A DNA stretch of 64,000 nt from UBA4055 sp964648295 (GCA_964648295.1 CAZYNH010000003.1:1-64000); one strand, 5' to 3'. Shown: positions 34,529 through 43,848, numbered from the stretch's first letter. The notes: generated from the sequence alone by a model not told the origin. Program-made: numbers and translations.

Positions 34529-35642
34529 GTCCGGCTGCGGAAAGAACATAAAAGAGATCTCTGAGGAAGAGAACAGCGCTCTTAAGATAAATGCCGGCAC
34601 CGGCAGGCACATTAAAACGACCGACGGGTTCGATAATTACCTGGATAAAAAACGCAAGAAAATTTCAGAAGAAGAGTTCATAAACGGCATTTATGCCGGC
34701 GACAGGGTCATACTCGGAAGAGCACTCACACTTATTGAGAGCAGGCGCCCGGACGATAACGAGCTATCAAAAAGGATTATTAACCGCTGCCTTCCGCGAT
34801 CGGGAAATTCAGTCCGCATCGGCATAACCGGAGTGCCGGGCGCCGGTAAAAGCACATTTATTGAGGCTCTGGGACTGTATCTGCTTTCACTGGGCAAAAA
34901 GATCGCGGTCATGGCGGTCGACCCGAGCTCCAGCAGGTCCGGCGGCAGCCTGATGGGCGACAAGACCAGAATGGAAAGGCTTTCCGGGCAGAAGAACGTG
35001 TTCATCCGGCCGTCAGCCACATCGGGATTTCTGGGCGGGGTGAACAGAGCCACCCGCGAGGCCGTTATCCTTACAGAGGCCGCCGGCTATGATGTGATAC
35101 TTATAGAGACTGTAGGGGTCGGTCAGTCTGAGGTTCTTGTTCACTCAATGGTGGATTTCTTCCTCCTGCTGCAGATAGCCGGTGCCGGGGATGAGCTGCA
35201 GGGAATAAAAAAAGGTATAATGGAAATGGCAGATGCTATTGCGGTAACTAAATCTGACGGAGATAATGTGATCAGAGCCCTGCAGTGTAAAAAAGAACTC
35301 GAGAACGCCCTTCATTACTCTTTGAATTCAGACAGCGACTGGTCAGTCCCTGTTGTCACAGTGTCTTCTCTGGAGAATAAAAATATCGGCGAGGTATGGG
35401 CGGTCGTTAAAAAATATATTAAGCTGATGAAGGATAACGGCCGGTTCGTTTCAAAAAGAAGGTCCCAGACCGCGGAATGGATGAGAACGGCTATTATTTC
35501 CGCGCTTGAGAGCAGATTCTATAGTTCGGAAAAAATAAAAAAACTGTTTCCGGTTTATGAGCGAGATGTTCTGGAAGGTAAGCTCACAGCCGTTACGGCG
35601 GTAGATGAACTGATCTCGATGTTCAATTCGGGAGAAATATGA
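34521..35642 (+). CDS. meaB: MeaB/ArgK-type GTPase, methylmalonyl-CoA mutase chaperone
   Basis: A 373-residue G3E-family GTPase that loads and protects adenosylcobalamin in methylmalonyl-CoA mutase. Walker A GVPGAGKS is at about 104-111; VMAVDPSSSRSGGSLMGDKTRM and FIRPSATSGFLGGV are family signatures, and ETVGVGQSE and VTKSDGDN give the G3 and G4 motifs. An N-terminal extension of about 45 residues precedes the usual start region. The mutase itself is not in the window. It overlaps the kinase gene by 8 bp and the next gene by 4 bp. A role with isobutyryl-CoA mutase is an alternative. Confidence 0.9.
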   Translation: MNRSGCGKNIKEISEEENSALKINAGTGRHIKTTDGFDNYLDKKRKKISEEEFINGIYAGDRVILGRALTLIESRRPDDNELSKRIINRCLPRSGNSVRIGITGVPGAGKSTFIEALGLYLLSLGKKIAVMAVDPSSSRSGGSLMGDKTRMERLSGQKNVFIRPSATSGFLGGVNRATREAVILTEAAGYDVILIETVGVGQSEVLVHSMVDFFLLLQIAGAGDELQGIKKGIMEMADAIAVTKSDGDNVIRALQCKKELENALHYSLNSDSDWSVPVVTVSSLENKNIGEVWAVVKKYIKLMKDNGRFVSKRRSQTAEWMRTAIISALESRFYSSEKIKKLFPVYERDVLEGKLTAVTAVDELISMFNSGEI

Positions 35643-36544
35643 AAGCGTTAATCTTTTTAATATTCTGTGCAGGTATCTACGCTCAGACCATTAATTATTC
35701 AGTAAGGATCATCTACTTAAAGCAGGAAAGAGACATAACAACAAAGATCAATAATTTCGCGGCTTCTCTTGAAAAACAGATGAACAGCCACGACTGGAAG
35801 TTCCCGCACAACGATTTTGAAAAAATTGAAACGAATATTAATGTCAATATCGAAAAAACAATATCCGGCCAGAATTATACCGGAATAATTACGGTCAGCA
35901 GCGGGCTGGCTACGGCGACAAGGCCTTCAATAGCTTTGAAGAAGGATATATTCTATAACGAGCTGGATGTTTCTTTCAGCATGAATTATGAGGACGAGCC
36001 TGATATAATCAGATTGAATTCGTCATCAATAGAGAGTATCGTGATGTTCTATGCCAATCTTACGCTCGGCGAGGTTTTCGACAGGCTTTCATATACCGAT
36101 CAGAAGAATTTCAGGCTGGAGGGCGATCATTATTTCACTAAGCTTTATGAGTTCGAGAACCTCCTGGTGACCGCAGCCGACAGAATAAGCTGGAAAAAGC
36201 GCCTGGATATAATTAATAATTACAGGATCAACAAAAATCAGGAACTCAGAAAACTTAACGCATACATATATAACGCCGTATATTTTTATAACAAAGGCAA
36301 AAAGGACAGAGCTGTTCTTTTCATCGAACCCGTAATCGAAACACTTTCCAACATTACTGACCTGCCGGAACTTTTTTTTATGAATAATTTCTATGCTTTG
36401 GGTGAAGTGTTCAGCCTCTCGAAAAATGAAGAACATCTTGATTTTCTCATAAGAATGGACCCGTCTCACGAGAGTTTTTATTCGGGAAAAAAGCCGAAAG
36501 AGAAACCGGTCCGCGACATGCCTTCAAAGAACGGCTTAAATTAA
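35639..36544 (+). CDS. PorD/DUF4835-like secreted protein
   Basis: A 301-residue protein with a 16-residue signal peptide (KALIFLIFCAGIYAQ). The order of features resembles DUF4835, called PorD in type IX secretion: an N-terminal region about residue DWKFPHNDFEKIETNINVNI, a middle SSSIESIVMFYANLTLG, and a helical end with WKKRLDIINNYR and RKLNAYIYNAVYFYNKGKK. This is recognition of layout, so moderate confidence. No other type IX secretion gene (porK, porL, porM, sprA) is in the window. Translationally coupled to meaB; probably last gene of the dxr operon. Confidence 0.55.
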   Translation: MKALIFLIFCAGIYAQTINYSVRIIYLKQERDITTKINNFAASLEKQMNSHDWKFPHNDFEKIETNINVNIEKTISGQNYTGIITVSSGLATATRPSIALKKDIFYNELDVSFSMNYEDEPDIIRLNSSSIESIVMFYANLTLGEVFDRLSYTDQKNFRLEGDHYFTKLYEFENLLVTAADRISWKKRLDIINNYRINKNQELRKLNAYIYNAVYFYNKGKKDRAVLFIEPVIETLSNITDLPELFFMNNFYALGEVFSLSKNEEHLDFLIRMDPSHESFYSGKKPKEKPVRDMPSKNGLN

Positions 36545-36555
36545 TTATTTTAATG

Positions 36556-36586
36556 TTGCGTAAAAAAAATAAGCTCCATATATTTG
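36556..36586 (+). promoter_or_regulatory. Promoter of the lipoprotein/barrel pair
   Basis: TTGCGT (36556-36561), 17 bp, TATATTTG (36579-36586). It is followed two bases later by a perfect 22-bp palindrome. Confidence 0.65.
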
Positions 36587-36587
36587 G

Positions 36588-36609
36588 TATGTATGAGAAA
36601 TCATACATA
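36588..36609. promoter_or_regulatory. Candidate operator, TATGTATGA-N4-TCATACATA
   Basis: A perfect 9-bp inverted repeat with spacer GAAA (36588-36596 and 36601-36609), spanning the expected transcription start. It could be a repressor site or a 5' mRNA hairpin. No second copy was found by eye in the window. Confidence 0.5.
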
Positions 36610-36646
36610 ATGTAAATACTACTAATCATGAGCGGGAGAAGATCCT

Positions 36647-37570
36647 ATGAAAAAAATAAAATTACTTTCGGCAGTAAGCGCGTTGGCGGCTCTTTCTTTA
36701 TCATCGTGCCATACGGAAACTCCATCGGGGATAGACAATATTAACCCAAAGGCTGAATTACTGTATGTTTACAACGATACGGACACGCTTTATAATTCAA
36801 ACGATTCGACCGCTTTCGCTGATTTTTCACTGAGCATTCTTGATGGAGACCATTACCTGAAATTCAAGGCTGAAGATAATGGGGAACTTTATAATGTGAG
36901 ACTAATTGCCGAGGACAGATTTACAAATGAAAGATACGAGATAAAAAGACAGAACGATCCCGTGCAGGGTGAAAATACGATCAAGTTCAATTACAGGGAA
37001 TTCCCTCCGGTCCAGGACTTAAGCCCTCAGGAGTTTTACATGCTCATAAGGATTGATGACGAGTCTGAGAACTATTCGGAGACAATAAAACTTGGATTCA
37101 ATGTTCTTAGGGTACTGCAGTTCGACCTGTTTTATGAAGCTCTGGGGAAAATTAAAGAGATCCAGGGAGACTCGATCGATTTCAGAGAGAAGAACAATAA
37201 GCTGGCGTTTATGCAGTTTATGTCAAAAGGCTGTGTGTCATGCATAGAAGAAGCTCAGGCCATGAAAGCTTTTTATGCCGATCCCGCCTTTGACTTAAAC
37301 AAATACAGCCACTCTCTGTTCGGGAACGATACATTTACTGAAGCTGAGTTCCTAAGTTTCAAGACAAGGGATTACAAACTTCCTTTCGACTGTTTCTGGG
37401 ACGGGGACGGTCGGATCAGGGAATTTTTTGAGACACTGGCCGGAACGAATATAGAAAACGATGTTTTTGCAGTATTGCCGAACGGTAAGATAAGAAAATA
37501 CAATTATCTTGAAGGCGGCTTTGAGGACTGGGTTCACGGCATCTATACCGAAGCTTATCCGAATAAATAA
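36647..37570 (+). CDS. Lipoprotein with thioredoxin-like CXXC domain
   Basis: A 307-residue lipoprotein: signal peptide with lipobox LSSC (Cys at about residue 21). Residues about 30-165 look beta-rich, perhaps Ig-like. Residues about 180-300 look thioredoxin-like, with LAFMQFMSKGCVSCIEEAQAMKAFY placing the CVSC pair at the start of a helix, and later DVFAVLPNGKI. A periplasmic or surface thiol-disulfide role is inferred. It precedes a barrel protein gene by 16 bp and both sit behind a promoter with a strong palindrome, so they may form a regulated surface unit. Confidence 0.65.
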   Translation: MKKIKLLSAVSALAALSLSSCHTETPSGIDNINPKAELLYVYNDTDTLYNSNDSTAFADFSLSILDGDHYLKFKAEDNGELYNVRLIAEDRFTNERYEIKRQNDPVQGENTIKFNYREFPPVQDLSPQEFYMLIRIDDESENYSETIKLGFNVLRVLQFDLFYEALGKIKEIQGDSIDFREKNNKLAFMQFMSKGCVSCIEEAQAMKAFYADPAFDLNKYSHSLFGNDTFTEAEFLSFKTRDYKLPFDCFWDGDGRIREFFETLAGTNIENDVFAVLPNGKIRKYNYLEGGFEDWVHGIYTEAYPNK

Positions 37571-37586
37571 CTAAGGGAATTAGAAT

Positions 37587-39188
37587 ATGAAAGAACTTCT
37601 GTTAATAATTGTCTGCGCTTCGGCCGTTCTGGCTCAGGAAGTGAATGTCACCGCCACCAACACGATGAGATTCGGTACCGGCAGAGAATGGGTGGGAGAT
37701 AAAAAAGACATTGAAGTGCCAAAACAATATTTTGAGGACTGGATTGACATTGAACTGTCTAAAGGGAATTTTTCAGCAGGACTAAGGTTCGAGGCGGCCG
37801 ATTCAAGCTCGCACAACGAATCAATTAAGGATATTACAAGGCTTTATTTCAGTTATATGAATAAAGGCGTGAACATAACTGCCGGCGATTTTTACGGGTC
37901 TTTCGGCCGGGGGCTCGTTCTGGGCTTAAAGGAATCAAAAGCCGATTTTTTTGACAGCAAGGTAACGGGCGGAAAATTTGAGTACTGCGGAGACTTGTTT
38001 GGAGTAAAAGCGCTTGGAGGAAAGAGTTATTTCAAATATATCAATGATTACGAACCCGCTCTTCAGACAGTCGATCAGATGGATAATTCTGTGCTGGGGG
38101 CTGAAGTAAGTCTTCCGGTGAGTTCATATTTCGGTTCAAACGACATAGCGGTCAACATTGGAATGTCATATATTAATGTAAAGGGCGATGCGGTACCGGA
38201 AAACCAGTTCCTGTTTTCCGAAATGTTCATCAAAAAGACCGATATTGGAGGCCTGAGCACAGAGATTACATGGTCGGACTGGGAATTTTATAACGAATAC
38301 GCTCTGAAGAGAACAGAGAGAACTCCCGCTCAGACAGGCTGGGCGAATTATTCATCGCTCACTTACGCGGTAAAAGGATTCAGCGCGTCGCTTGAGTTCA
38401 AGGACTATTATAAATACGGCACCAACCCGAACGAGCCGTCCTCCGGATTTATTCCCTATCAGTCAGCTCCGGAACTTACGATAGTCCACTCGTCGCATCT
38501 TCTCAATACCCACCCGCACGAGGTCAATCCCAACGACGAGATCGGATATAAACTGTCCGCTATGTACCAGATCAGCGACGGGCTTGATATGAGCGGAAAT
38601 TTCGCTTTCTCTTCAAAGCATAACGGGGGAAGCGTTCTGCCTGAGCCGGATGAAGAATATCTTCCTTATAAGGACATCTGGATAGGATCGTCTTTTGTAA
38701 GTGAAGGCTACGGAATCACAGGAGGAGCGGGTTATTTTTCCGACGCTCCGCTCAGCAAAGGTGTAAACAAACTTATAATTCCCGGAGAGGAAGATAATCC
38801 TGAGGCGTACTACGATGAAAGAATAACTCTTATGGGTGAATATTTTCTCAAATTAAACGACAGGTCAAAAGTGGCGTTCTGCGGTGAGTTCCAGAAAGTA
38901 TCAAATGAATACATGAGCGAGGATTACAACGATATATACGCCTCCGCCGAATATTCTTATTCGCCGCTGGGATATATCAGCGTTTCGATGATAAAAACAT
39001 CGCAGGAAGTTTCCGGAGACGCGCCCGACATGTGGCTGGGCCTGGAGACCGGCATAAACATTATGGAAAACCACAAGCTTGAACTGTTCTACGGGCGCGA
39101 AAGGGCCGGCGTCAAGTGCTCGGGCGGGACCTGCAGGCAGGTTCCCGAGTTCGACGGGTTCAAAGTAACGCTGGTATCGGAGTTTTAA
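37587..39188 (+). CDS. Outer-membrane beta-barrel protein, DUF6029-like
   Basis: A 533-residue protein with a signal peptide (ELLLIIVCASAVLAQ). The body is beta-rich, with the phrase NITAGDFYGSFGRGLVLGLKE reminiscent of the DUF6029 barrel family of Bacteroidota, and the chain ends in VSEF, a typical C-terminal barrel strand. A CSGGTC pair lies close to the C-terminus. The upstream gene encodes a thioredoxin-like lipoprotein, which might act on this CXXXXC-type pair; that is speculation. RBS CTAAGGGA upstream of ATG 37587. Confidence 0.65.
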   Translation: MKELLLIIVCASAVLAQEVNVTATNTMRFGTGREWVGDKKDIEVPKQYFEDWIDIELSKGNFSAGLRFEAADSSSHNESIKDITRLYFSYMNKGVNITAGDFYGSFGRGLVLGLKESKADFFDSKVTGGKFEYCGDLFGVKALGGKSYFKYINDYEPALQTVDQMDNSVLGAEVSLPVSSYFGSNDIAVNIGMSYINVKGDAVPENQFLFSEMFIKKTDIGGLSTEITWSDWEFYNEYALKRTERTPAQTGWANYSSLTYAVKGFSASLEFKDYYKYGTNPNEPSSGFIPYQSAPELTIVHSSHLLNTHPHEVNPNDEIGYKLSAMYQISDGLDMSGNFAFSSKHNGGSVLPEPDEEYLPYKDIWIGSSFVSEGYGITGGAGYFSDAPLSKGVNKLIIPGEEDNPEAYYDERITLMGEYFLKLNDRSKVAFCGEFQKVSNEYMSEDYNDIYASAEYSYSPLGYISVSMIKTSQEVSGDAPDMWLGLETGINIMENHKLELFYGRERAGVKCSGGTCRQVPEFDGFKVTLVSEF

Positions 39189-39204
39189 AAACTCAACAAA
39201 ACAA

Positions 39205-39233
39205 TTGCTTTTTCAGACGGAATAGATTATATT
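39205..39233 (+). promoter_or_regulatory. Promoter of rpmE
   Basis: TTGCTT (39205-39210), 17 bp, TATATT (39228-39233) followed by TCG. Start near 39240, about 38 bases before the rpmE ATG. Confidence 0.65.
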
Positions 39234-39277
39234 TCGACCCTTGAAATATGACGCGCTACAAAATTAAGGAGTAACAA

Positions 39278-39490
39278 ATGAAAAAAGGGATACACCCGAA
39301 ATATGAAAAAGCCACCGTATCCTGCGTGTGCGGAAACAGTTTCGAAACAAGGACAACAGTAGGCGAGATCAAAGTCGAAATATGCTCGAAATGCCATCCT
39401 TTCTATACCGGAAAAACAAGGATACTTGACACTGCCGGCAGGGTTGACAAATTCATGAAAAAGTATAAGATCGAGAAAAAAGACGAATAA
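39278..39490 (+). CDS. rpmE: 50S ribosomal protein L31
   Basis: 70 residues, the normal size. It is the zinc-binding (C+) form: MKKGIHPKYEKATVSCVCGN carries two Cys (16 and 18), and EICSKCHPFYTGK carries the CXXC pair (36 and 39 approximately). The following LDTAGRVDKFMKKY is the usual end. RBS TAAGGAG lies 6 bp before the ATG. Single-gene unit with its own promoter and terminator. A C- paralogue would be expected elsewhere only if the organism has a zinc-starvation response. Confidence 0.95.
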   Translation: MKKGIHPKYEKATVSCVCGNSFETRTTVGEIKVEICSKCHPFYTGKTRILDTAGRVDKFMKKYKIEKKDE

Positions 39491-39519
39491 TAACTTTTAT
39501 CATTTGAAATACGGTCATT

Positions 39520-39548
39520 AAAGCGCATATTAACTCTATGCGCTTTTT
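39520..39548 (+). terminator. Intrinsic terminator of rpmE
   Basis: AAAGCGCATA (39520-39529) and TATGCGCTTT (39537-39546) form a perfect 10-bp stem with a 7-base loop, followed by TT and an A/T-rich tail. Confidence 0.8.
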
Positions 39549-39570
39549 AATTTAAAGACGGAGATGTTTT

Positions 39571-40530
39571 TTGAAACAGGAAGAAAAGATCAGTATAGGC
39601 GGCCAGGCGGTCATTGAGGGAGTGATGATGAGATCGCCGGAATATGTGGCCACTGTGATAAGAAGAGCTGACGGAAGCACGGAGAACCTTGTTCGCAGAT
39701 TCGTTCCGGTTACAAAGAGGAACAAGAAGCTCAACATACCTGTCCTGAGGGGGGCGATAGGCCTGTTCGAGATGATGAAGCTAGGGATAGGCACTCTGAA
39801 CTGGTCCGCCGATAAAGCGGTCGAGGATGAGAAAAAGGCTAAAGGCAAAGATGCCGGCCCTGAGAAAAGATCTTTTGTTAATAAGGCGCTTGACGCTCTG
39901 GGCACTTCGGCGGTCATGATCATCGCTCTGGGGATATTCATGTATATTCCCTACAAGATCACCGATCTTCTGGAAAGGTTCAACACGAACCAGTTCCTGT
40001 TCAATCTTTCGGCCGGGATAATAAGGACGGCATTCATAATATTATATATGTACGCGATAAGTTTTATGAAGGATGTGAAAAGGCTTTTTCAGTATCACGG
40101 AGCGGAGCATAAGGCGATCGAGGCCTTTGAAAAAGGGCTTGAAATGAATGTTGAGAATGTAAGATCGCAGACAAGGTTCCACCCCCGCTGCGGAACAAGT
40201 TTTATCCTAATAGCCGCCATCATCACAATAATAATTTTTTCCGTCTTCGACAGCTTTTACTATATGTTCTATACATATCCGGACATTCTTTCAAGGATCG
40301 GCGTGCACCTGCTGTTTCTGCCTTTCGCGGCCGGAGTTTCATTCGAGCTTTTAAAACTCTCCGAAAAGTATTCCAGGATAGGACTTGTCAACGCGCTTAT
40401 CCAGCCGGGATTGTGGCTTCAGCATATAACTACCAACGAGCCTGATGAGAAACAGCTTGAGGTCGCAATAGAATCGGTGCTGCTTTCAACACAATATCTG
40501 AGAGATAAAGCCTCCCCGGAGGTGAAATGA
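39571..40530 (+). CDS. DUF1385 family membrane protein (YqhQ-like)
   Basis: A 319-residue membrane protein. ISIGGQAVIEGVMMRSPEYVA at the start, VLRGAIGLFEM, QYHGAEHKAIEAFEKG and RFHPRCGTSFI are the conserved family phrases. Four helices lie in the middle and C-terminal half (about 110-130, 150-170, 208-230 and 240-265). The function of the family is unknown; it often neighbours rpmE and prfA in Firmicutes and other phyla, as here with rpmE. Starts with TTG 39571, with GGAG 8 bp upstream; no in-frame ATG is near. Overlaps the next gene by 4 bp. Confidence 0.9.
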   Translation: MKQEEKISIGGQAVIEGVMMRSPEYVATVIRRADGSTENLVRRFVPVTKRNKKLNIPVLRGAIGLFEMMKLGIGTLNWSADKAVEDEKKAKGKDAGPEKRSFVNKALDALGTSAVMIIALGIFMYIPYKITDLLERFNTNQFLFNLSAGIIRTAFIILYMYAISFMKDVKRLFQYHGAEHKAIEAFEKGLEMNVENVRSQTRFHPRCGTSFILIAAIITIIIFSVFDSFYYMFYTYPDILSRIGVHLLFLPFAAGVSFELLKLSEKYSRIGLVNALIQPGLWLQHITTNEPDEKQLEVAIESVLLSTQYLRDKASPEVK

Positions 40531-41534
40531 AGCATCTGCTGTCTCTTATCCTGTCTTTGTTTTTTATACTGAACGCCCAGTTCTCTAGCGGGGTCGATTA
40601 TTCAGTGAAAGAAGTGACTGTTCCCGACAGGGTCAGCGCCGGATTTCTTTTCGAAACCGGAAAAACCGAATGGTCTTTAAATTACGGTACCGATCAGAAA
40701 TTCTCTGCTGTATCGGAAATGACGGGGTTCGGATATGAGGCAGGCGGGGAGACTCGCTTCAAAAACATTAAGGCTGATTACGGGATTTTACATATATTCA
40801 GGGAGATGAAAAACTCAGCCTCGAACGACTCAGCCGGAGGCGTCTCAAATCTCTATCCCGACAATATAACTTTTCAGGATGTCCGTATGGACGCGGAAAT
40901 ATTATTCAGAGACAGATACGGTTTGTCCGTCAGGTTCGCATACATATCTGACGGGGACAGATGCGCCTCTTCAGCCGGAGTGGGATTGAGATATGCGGCA
41001 ACTAATGAGGCCGGAAGGAGAACAGAATTTTATTTTAGTAAGAATTTCATAATTGAGGAAAAATTTTCAGGCACAGTGTTTATGACTGAACCGGAACCTG
41101 ACTGGAGAACCGGAATAAAATATTCGGCACCGGGAAAGACATCTGAATTCTCTGTCAGCGCCGAATACTCATGTTTTGAAGGCGATGAACTCAAAGATGA
41201 TCAGAAAGGATTTATCCGCGCCGAATTATCATACGGCCTCACATTTGAAAAAGCGGGGAGCGCGGTATCAGCCGGGGCGGGAACATGCCTGGCGTCAGAC
41301 TTCACTCTTCCAAAGATACGGCTGCCTTTTTTCTATTACAGCCTGACATATAAGAACACCCTTGTCAAAGACAGACTTGATCTTCTGATCGGCTGGGATT
41401 ATAACGCCTATGAATCCGACATAAGGTACATTCCGGGATTTTCCGGTATCATGCCCGCCGGAACAGGAGCGGAGGCGGTCAACGAGATATACGGCGTGAA
41501 CAGGCTGAGCGTCAGGCTCGATATTAAATACTAG
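40527..41534 (+). CDS. Putative outer-membrane protein, unknown function
   Basis: 335 residues, not recognised. A signal peptide (HLLSLILSLFFILNAQ) precedes a beta-rich body with the alternating pattern and Tyr/Phe-ending strands expected of a barrel (LSVRFAYISDGDR, GLRYAATNEAG, FFYYSLTYKN); the chain ends in LDIKY. Overlaps the DUF1385 gene by 4 bp and is followed by the fRMsr-like gene after 7 bp, so it lies in a three-gene operon with them. Confidence 0.6.
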   Translation: MKHLLSLILSLFFILNAQFSSGVDYSVKEVTVPDRVSAGFLFETGKTEWSLNYGTDQKFSAVSEMTGFGYEAGGETRFKNIKADYGILHIFREMKNSASNDSAGGVSNLYPDNITFQDVRMDAEILFRDRYGLSVRFAYISDGDRCASSAGVGLRYAATNEAGRRTEFYFSKNFIIEEKFSGTVFMTEPEPDWRTGIKYSAPGKTSEFSVSAEYSCFEGDELKDDQKGFIRAELSYGLTFEKAGSAVSAGAGTCLASDFTLPKIRLPFFYYSLTYKNTLVKDRLDLLIGWDYNAYESDIRYIPGFSGIMPAGTGAEAVNEIYGVNRLSVRLDIKY

Positions 41535-41541
41535 GTATCCT

Positions 41542-41988
41542 ATGGATAAGCAACAGAAATACATTGAGCTTGTGAAGAATATTAAAGCGCTTATTGAGAA
41601 TGAAGACGATATGATATCCAAGATGTCAACAATATCCTGCGAGACCTTTCACGCTTTCGACCATTTCAACTGGGTCGGTTTTTACCGGAGAACGGGGGAA
41701 AGGACGCTAAAAGTCGGCCCTTACCAGGGCGGACACGGCTGTCTCGTCATTGACTTCGACAGGGGAGTGTGCGGCCGGTGCGCGCGGGAAAAGAGTGTCC
41801 AGATAGAGAACGATGTTACAAAACTGCCTTATCACATAGCCTGCTCTTCAGATACCCGCGCGGAGATCGTTCTGCCGGTAATAATAGGCGGAGAACTTGT
41901 TGCAGTTTTTGACCTTGATTCTCCAGTTCCCGGCGCTTTTGATGAAACAGACAGGAAGTACCTTGAGGAAATAATAGGACTGATATAA
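41542..41988 (+). CDS. msrC: GAF-fold free methionine-(R)-sulfoxide reductase
   Basis: A 148-residue GAF domain protein matching fRMsr (YebR/MsrC), which reduces free methionine-R-sulfoxide. NWVGFYRR (about 40-47), GPYQGGHGCLVI, RGVCGRCARE and HIACSSDTRAEIVLPV align with the family, and the Cys residues used in catalysis and resolution (in GHGC, GVCG and IACS) are present. An extra Cys follows in GRCA. It would act in oxidative-stress repair in the cytoplasm. Last gene of the operon, ending at a bidirectional terminator. Confidence 0.85.
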   Translation: MDKQQKYIELVKNIKALIENEDDMISKMSTISCETFHAFDHFNWVGFYRRTGERTLKVGPYQGGHGCLVIDFDRGVCGRCAREKSVQIENDVTKLPYHIACSSDTRAEIVLPVIIGGELVAVFDLDSPVPGAFDETDRKYLEEIIGLI

Positions 41989-41992
41989 ATTA

Positions 41993-42018
41993 AAAAGCCC
42001 CGGAAAACCGGGGCTTTT
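41993..42018. terminator. Bidirectional intrinsic terminator
   Basis: AAAAGCCCCGG-AAAA-CCGGGGCTTTT, an 11-bp perfect stem between the converging fRMsr gene and the pilin operon; T tracts are present in both directions. Confidence 0.9.
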
Positions 42019-42033
42019 CTTAACATTGAATCG

Positions 42034-43848
42034 TTACAGGTTTCTCCAGACAACAGTTTCCCATGTTGGTGAGTTGCCTTTCAGTTCAGATGACCATCTG
42101 TGAAGCCTGTTCAGGCCGTAGAGGTCTTCCTGCCAGTTAAAACTTGGGCTTGTTCCGCACATTGGCGGCAAATTCTCGTCAGGATCGGTATATCTGTTAT
42201 CCTGAATGAAAACCTTTGGCCATTTTTGGGCGGTGTCCGCAGGGCCGCTCATTATCTCCTGTTGATCAAGAACCATAGTAGGACCGATGTTATACAGTCT
42301 TAATGGCGTATTACCAACGCCTTTTGCCGTAAGCTCTCCGAATTTAGTTATATACGCCGATGTTGAGAATATCTCTTTTTCAATCGGGAAATATATCGGA
42401 GGTTTATTTTTGTCAAATGTTTCTACCCCAAGCTGTGACAGAACAGCCATGTGTCCTTTGGGGTCAATATCTATCATTTCCTGCCACATTCTTTCCAGCC
42501 ATTCTTCTTTTGGAACAGCAAGATCTTTATTGCCAATCTTTAGGAACCAGTCAAGTGTAGGCTGCATTTCATCAAGGTAGAAATGGTTGGTAACATATAC
42601 CTGACTTGTTTCTGTAGCCAGTGCGAAATCCTCGCCGCATCTACCCTCGATCGTGACCGTGCCGAAACCTTTTGGTACAGCTATTCCGGTGTTTTTCCCG
42701 GTCCCTTTACCGATCGGAAGAGTCTTAATTATCTTTGAGAAGTTGTTGTTTAAGTAAAGGTTGGCAAAGGTCTGTCTAGCACCTCCAACATCTTTCGTCT
42801 CAAGCTTAACATTTATAACCGAGTTGGCGCTGAAACCGTCGGCTACAGTAGGGAAATATATTCCTCTGGAAGGACCGAATTTGACGATGTCTTCCCATGT
42901 CCAGATGACATTGTCAGTCGGCAGGCGGTCCATTCTGTTAACATAACCGGCCAATAAGGATGTTCTTGCGAGGTCATCCGCCTCGGCCTGGTTACTTACT
43001 GCTGCAGAATTTATTCCGAGCCCGTATGCGAAATTGTCGGTTAGATCTGTGAAGAGATTCTTATCGGTTTTATACCAGCTGACATCCTGCGAAGAAGATT
43101 TCACTATCCCGTAAAATGTCGGGCCTTTCTTTGTTGAACCCGTGATGTAGTCAAAGTGTACAAGCCCCCCGTAATAGCACGGACCGTATCTTGTATCCTG
43201 TTCGTTGAATCTGCCCTTTACTCCGTGGAAGCCCGACATCGCAAGCGTCGTGTTGATCGATTCCCCCATTTCCCAAAGCGGATTGTAATTGTTTATATCG
43301 TAGTTGAAAACATTTGTAAGGCAGACATTCGCCCAGTCCCCGTTCTCTGGATTCCATGAATAGGAATCAAGTATCCAGACAGCCTCGGAAGGTTTGTTTA
43401 ACCTTGGACCTTTATACCTGACCGTGATGAGTTTCAGACCGTTGAAATTGTCAAGCTCAGGATTTATGATGTCCGCATTACCCTCAACAAGCGACGACTG
43501 GTGAAGGTAAACAATGTCACCCTGAGCAGTATTCTCACCTTTCGGGAACTTTGACGCATAAGTCGTTGTCCCGTTGATGTCCTGGTAAACAGCACCTTTG
43601 GTTGAAGGAGCTTCGTAAATGTTCGGCCATTTTATTCTGACTGTGTCAGGTAGATTAATCCACCAGTTGACATTATAATTGGAAGCGCTTTCAGCTGCCC
43701 AATACATTGTAAGATTTCTCACATTCGCGTTGGATGATCTAGTTGAATAGTCAGAAATCGAAAGAAAACCGGCAGCCATAATAAATAACACCGTGATTAT
43801 CATTATGGCTGTTACCAGTCCGAAACCTTTTTTATTTCTTATCTTCAT
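42034..43848 (-). CDS. Large pilin-like protein (PilX/GspK-like N-terminus)
   Basis: A 604-residue protein starting with a prepilin-type leader: MKIRNKKGFG then a hydrophobic helix (LVTAIMIITVLFIMAAGFL). Position 5 of the expected mature chain is Thr, not Glu, as in GspK- and PilX-type components that cap the pilus. The rest is soluble and beta-rich without a recognised domain. It is the last of three pilin-like genes. Its size is far above a normal minor pilin (150-250 residues), so it may be a tip adhesin or GspK-like tip. No pilus ATPase or prepilin peptidase gene is in the window. Confidence 0.7.
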   Translation of the reverse strand: MKIRNKKGFGLVTAIMIITVLFIMAAGFLSISDYSTRSSNANVRNLTMYWAAESASNYNVNWWINLPDTVRIKWPNIYEAPSTKGAVYQDINGTTTYASKFPKGENTAQGDIVYLHQSSLVEGNADIINPELDNFNGLKLITVRYKGPRLNKPSEAVWILDSYSWNPENGDWANVCLTNVFNYDINNYNPLWEMGESINTTLAMSGFHGVKGRFNEQDTRYGPCYYGGLVHFDYITGSTKKGPTFYGIVKSSSQDVSWYKTDKNLFTDLTDNFAYGLGINSAAVSNQAEADDLARTSLLAGYVNRMDRLPTDNVIWTWEDIVKFGPSRGIYFPTVADGFSANSVINVKLETKDVGGARQTFANLYLNNNFSKIIKTLPIGKGTGKNTGIAVPKGFGTVTIEGRCGEDFALATETSQVYVTNHFYLDEMQPTLDWFLKIGNKDLAVPKEEWLERMWQEMIDIDPKGHMAVLSQLGVETFDKNKPPIYFPIEKEIFSTSAYITKFGELTAKGVGNTPLRLYNIGPTMVLDQQEIMSGPADTAQKWPKVFIQDNRYTDPDENLPPMCGTSPSFNWQEDLYGLNRLHRWSSELKGNSPTWETVVWRNL

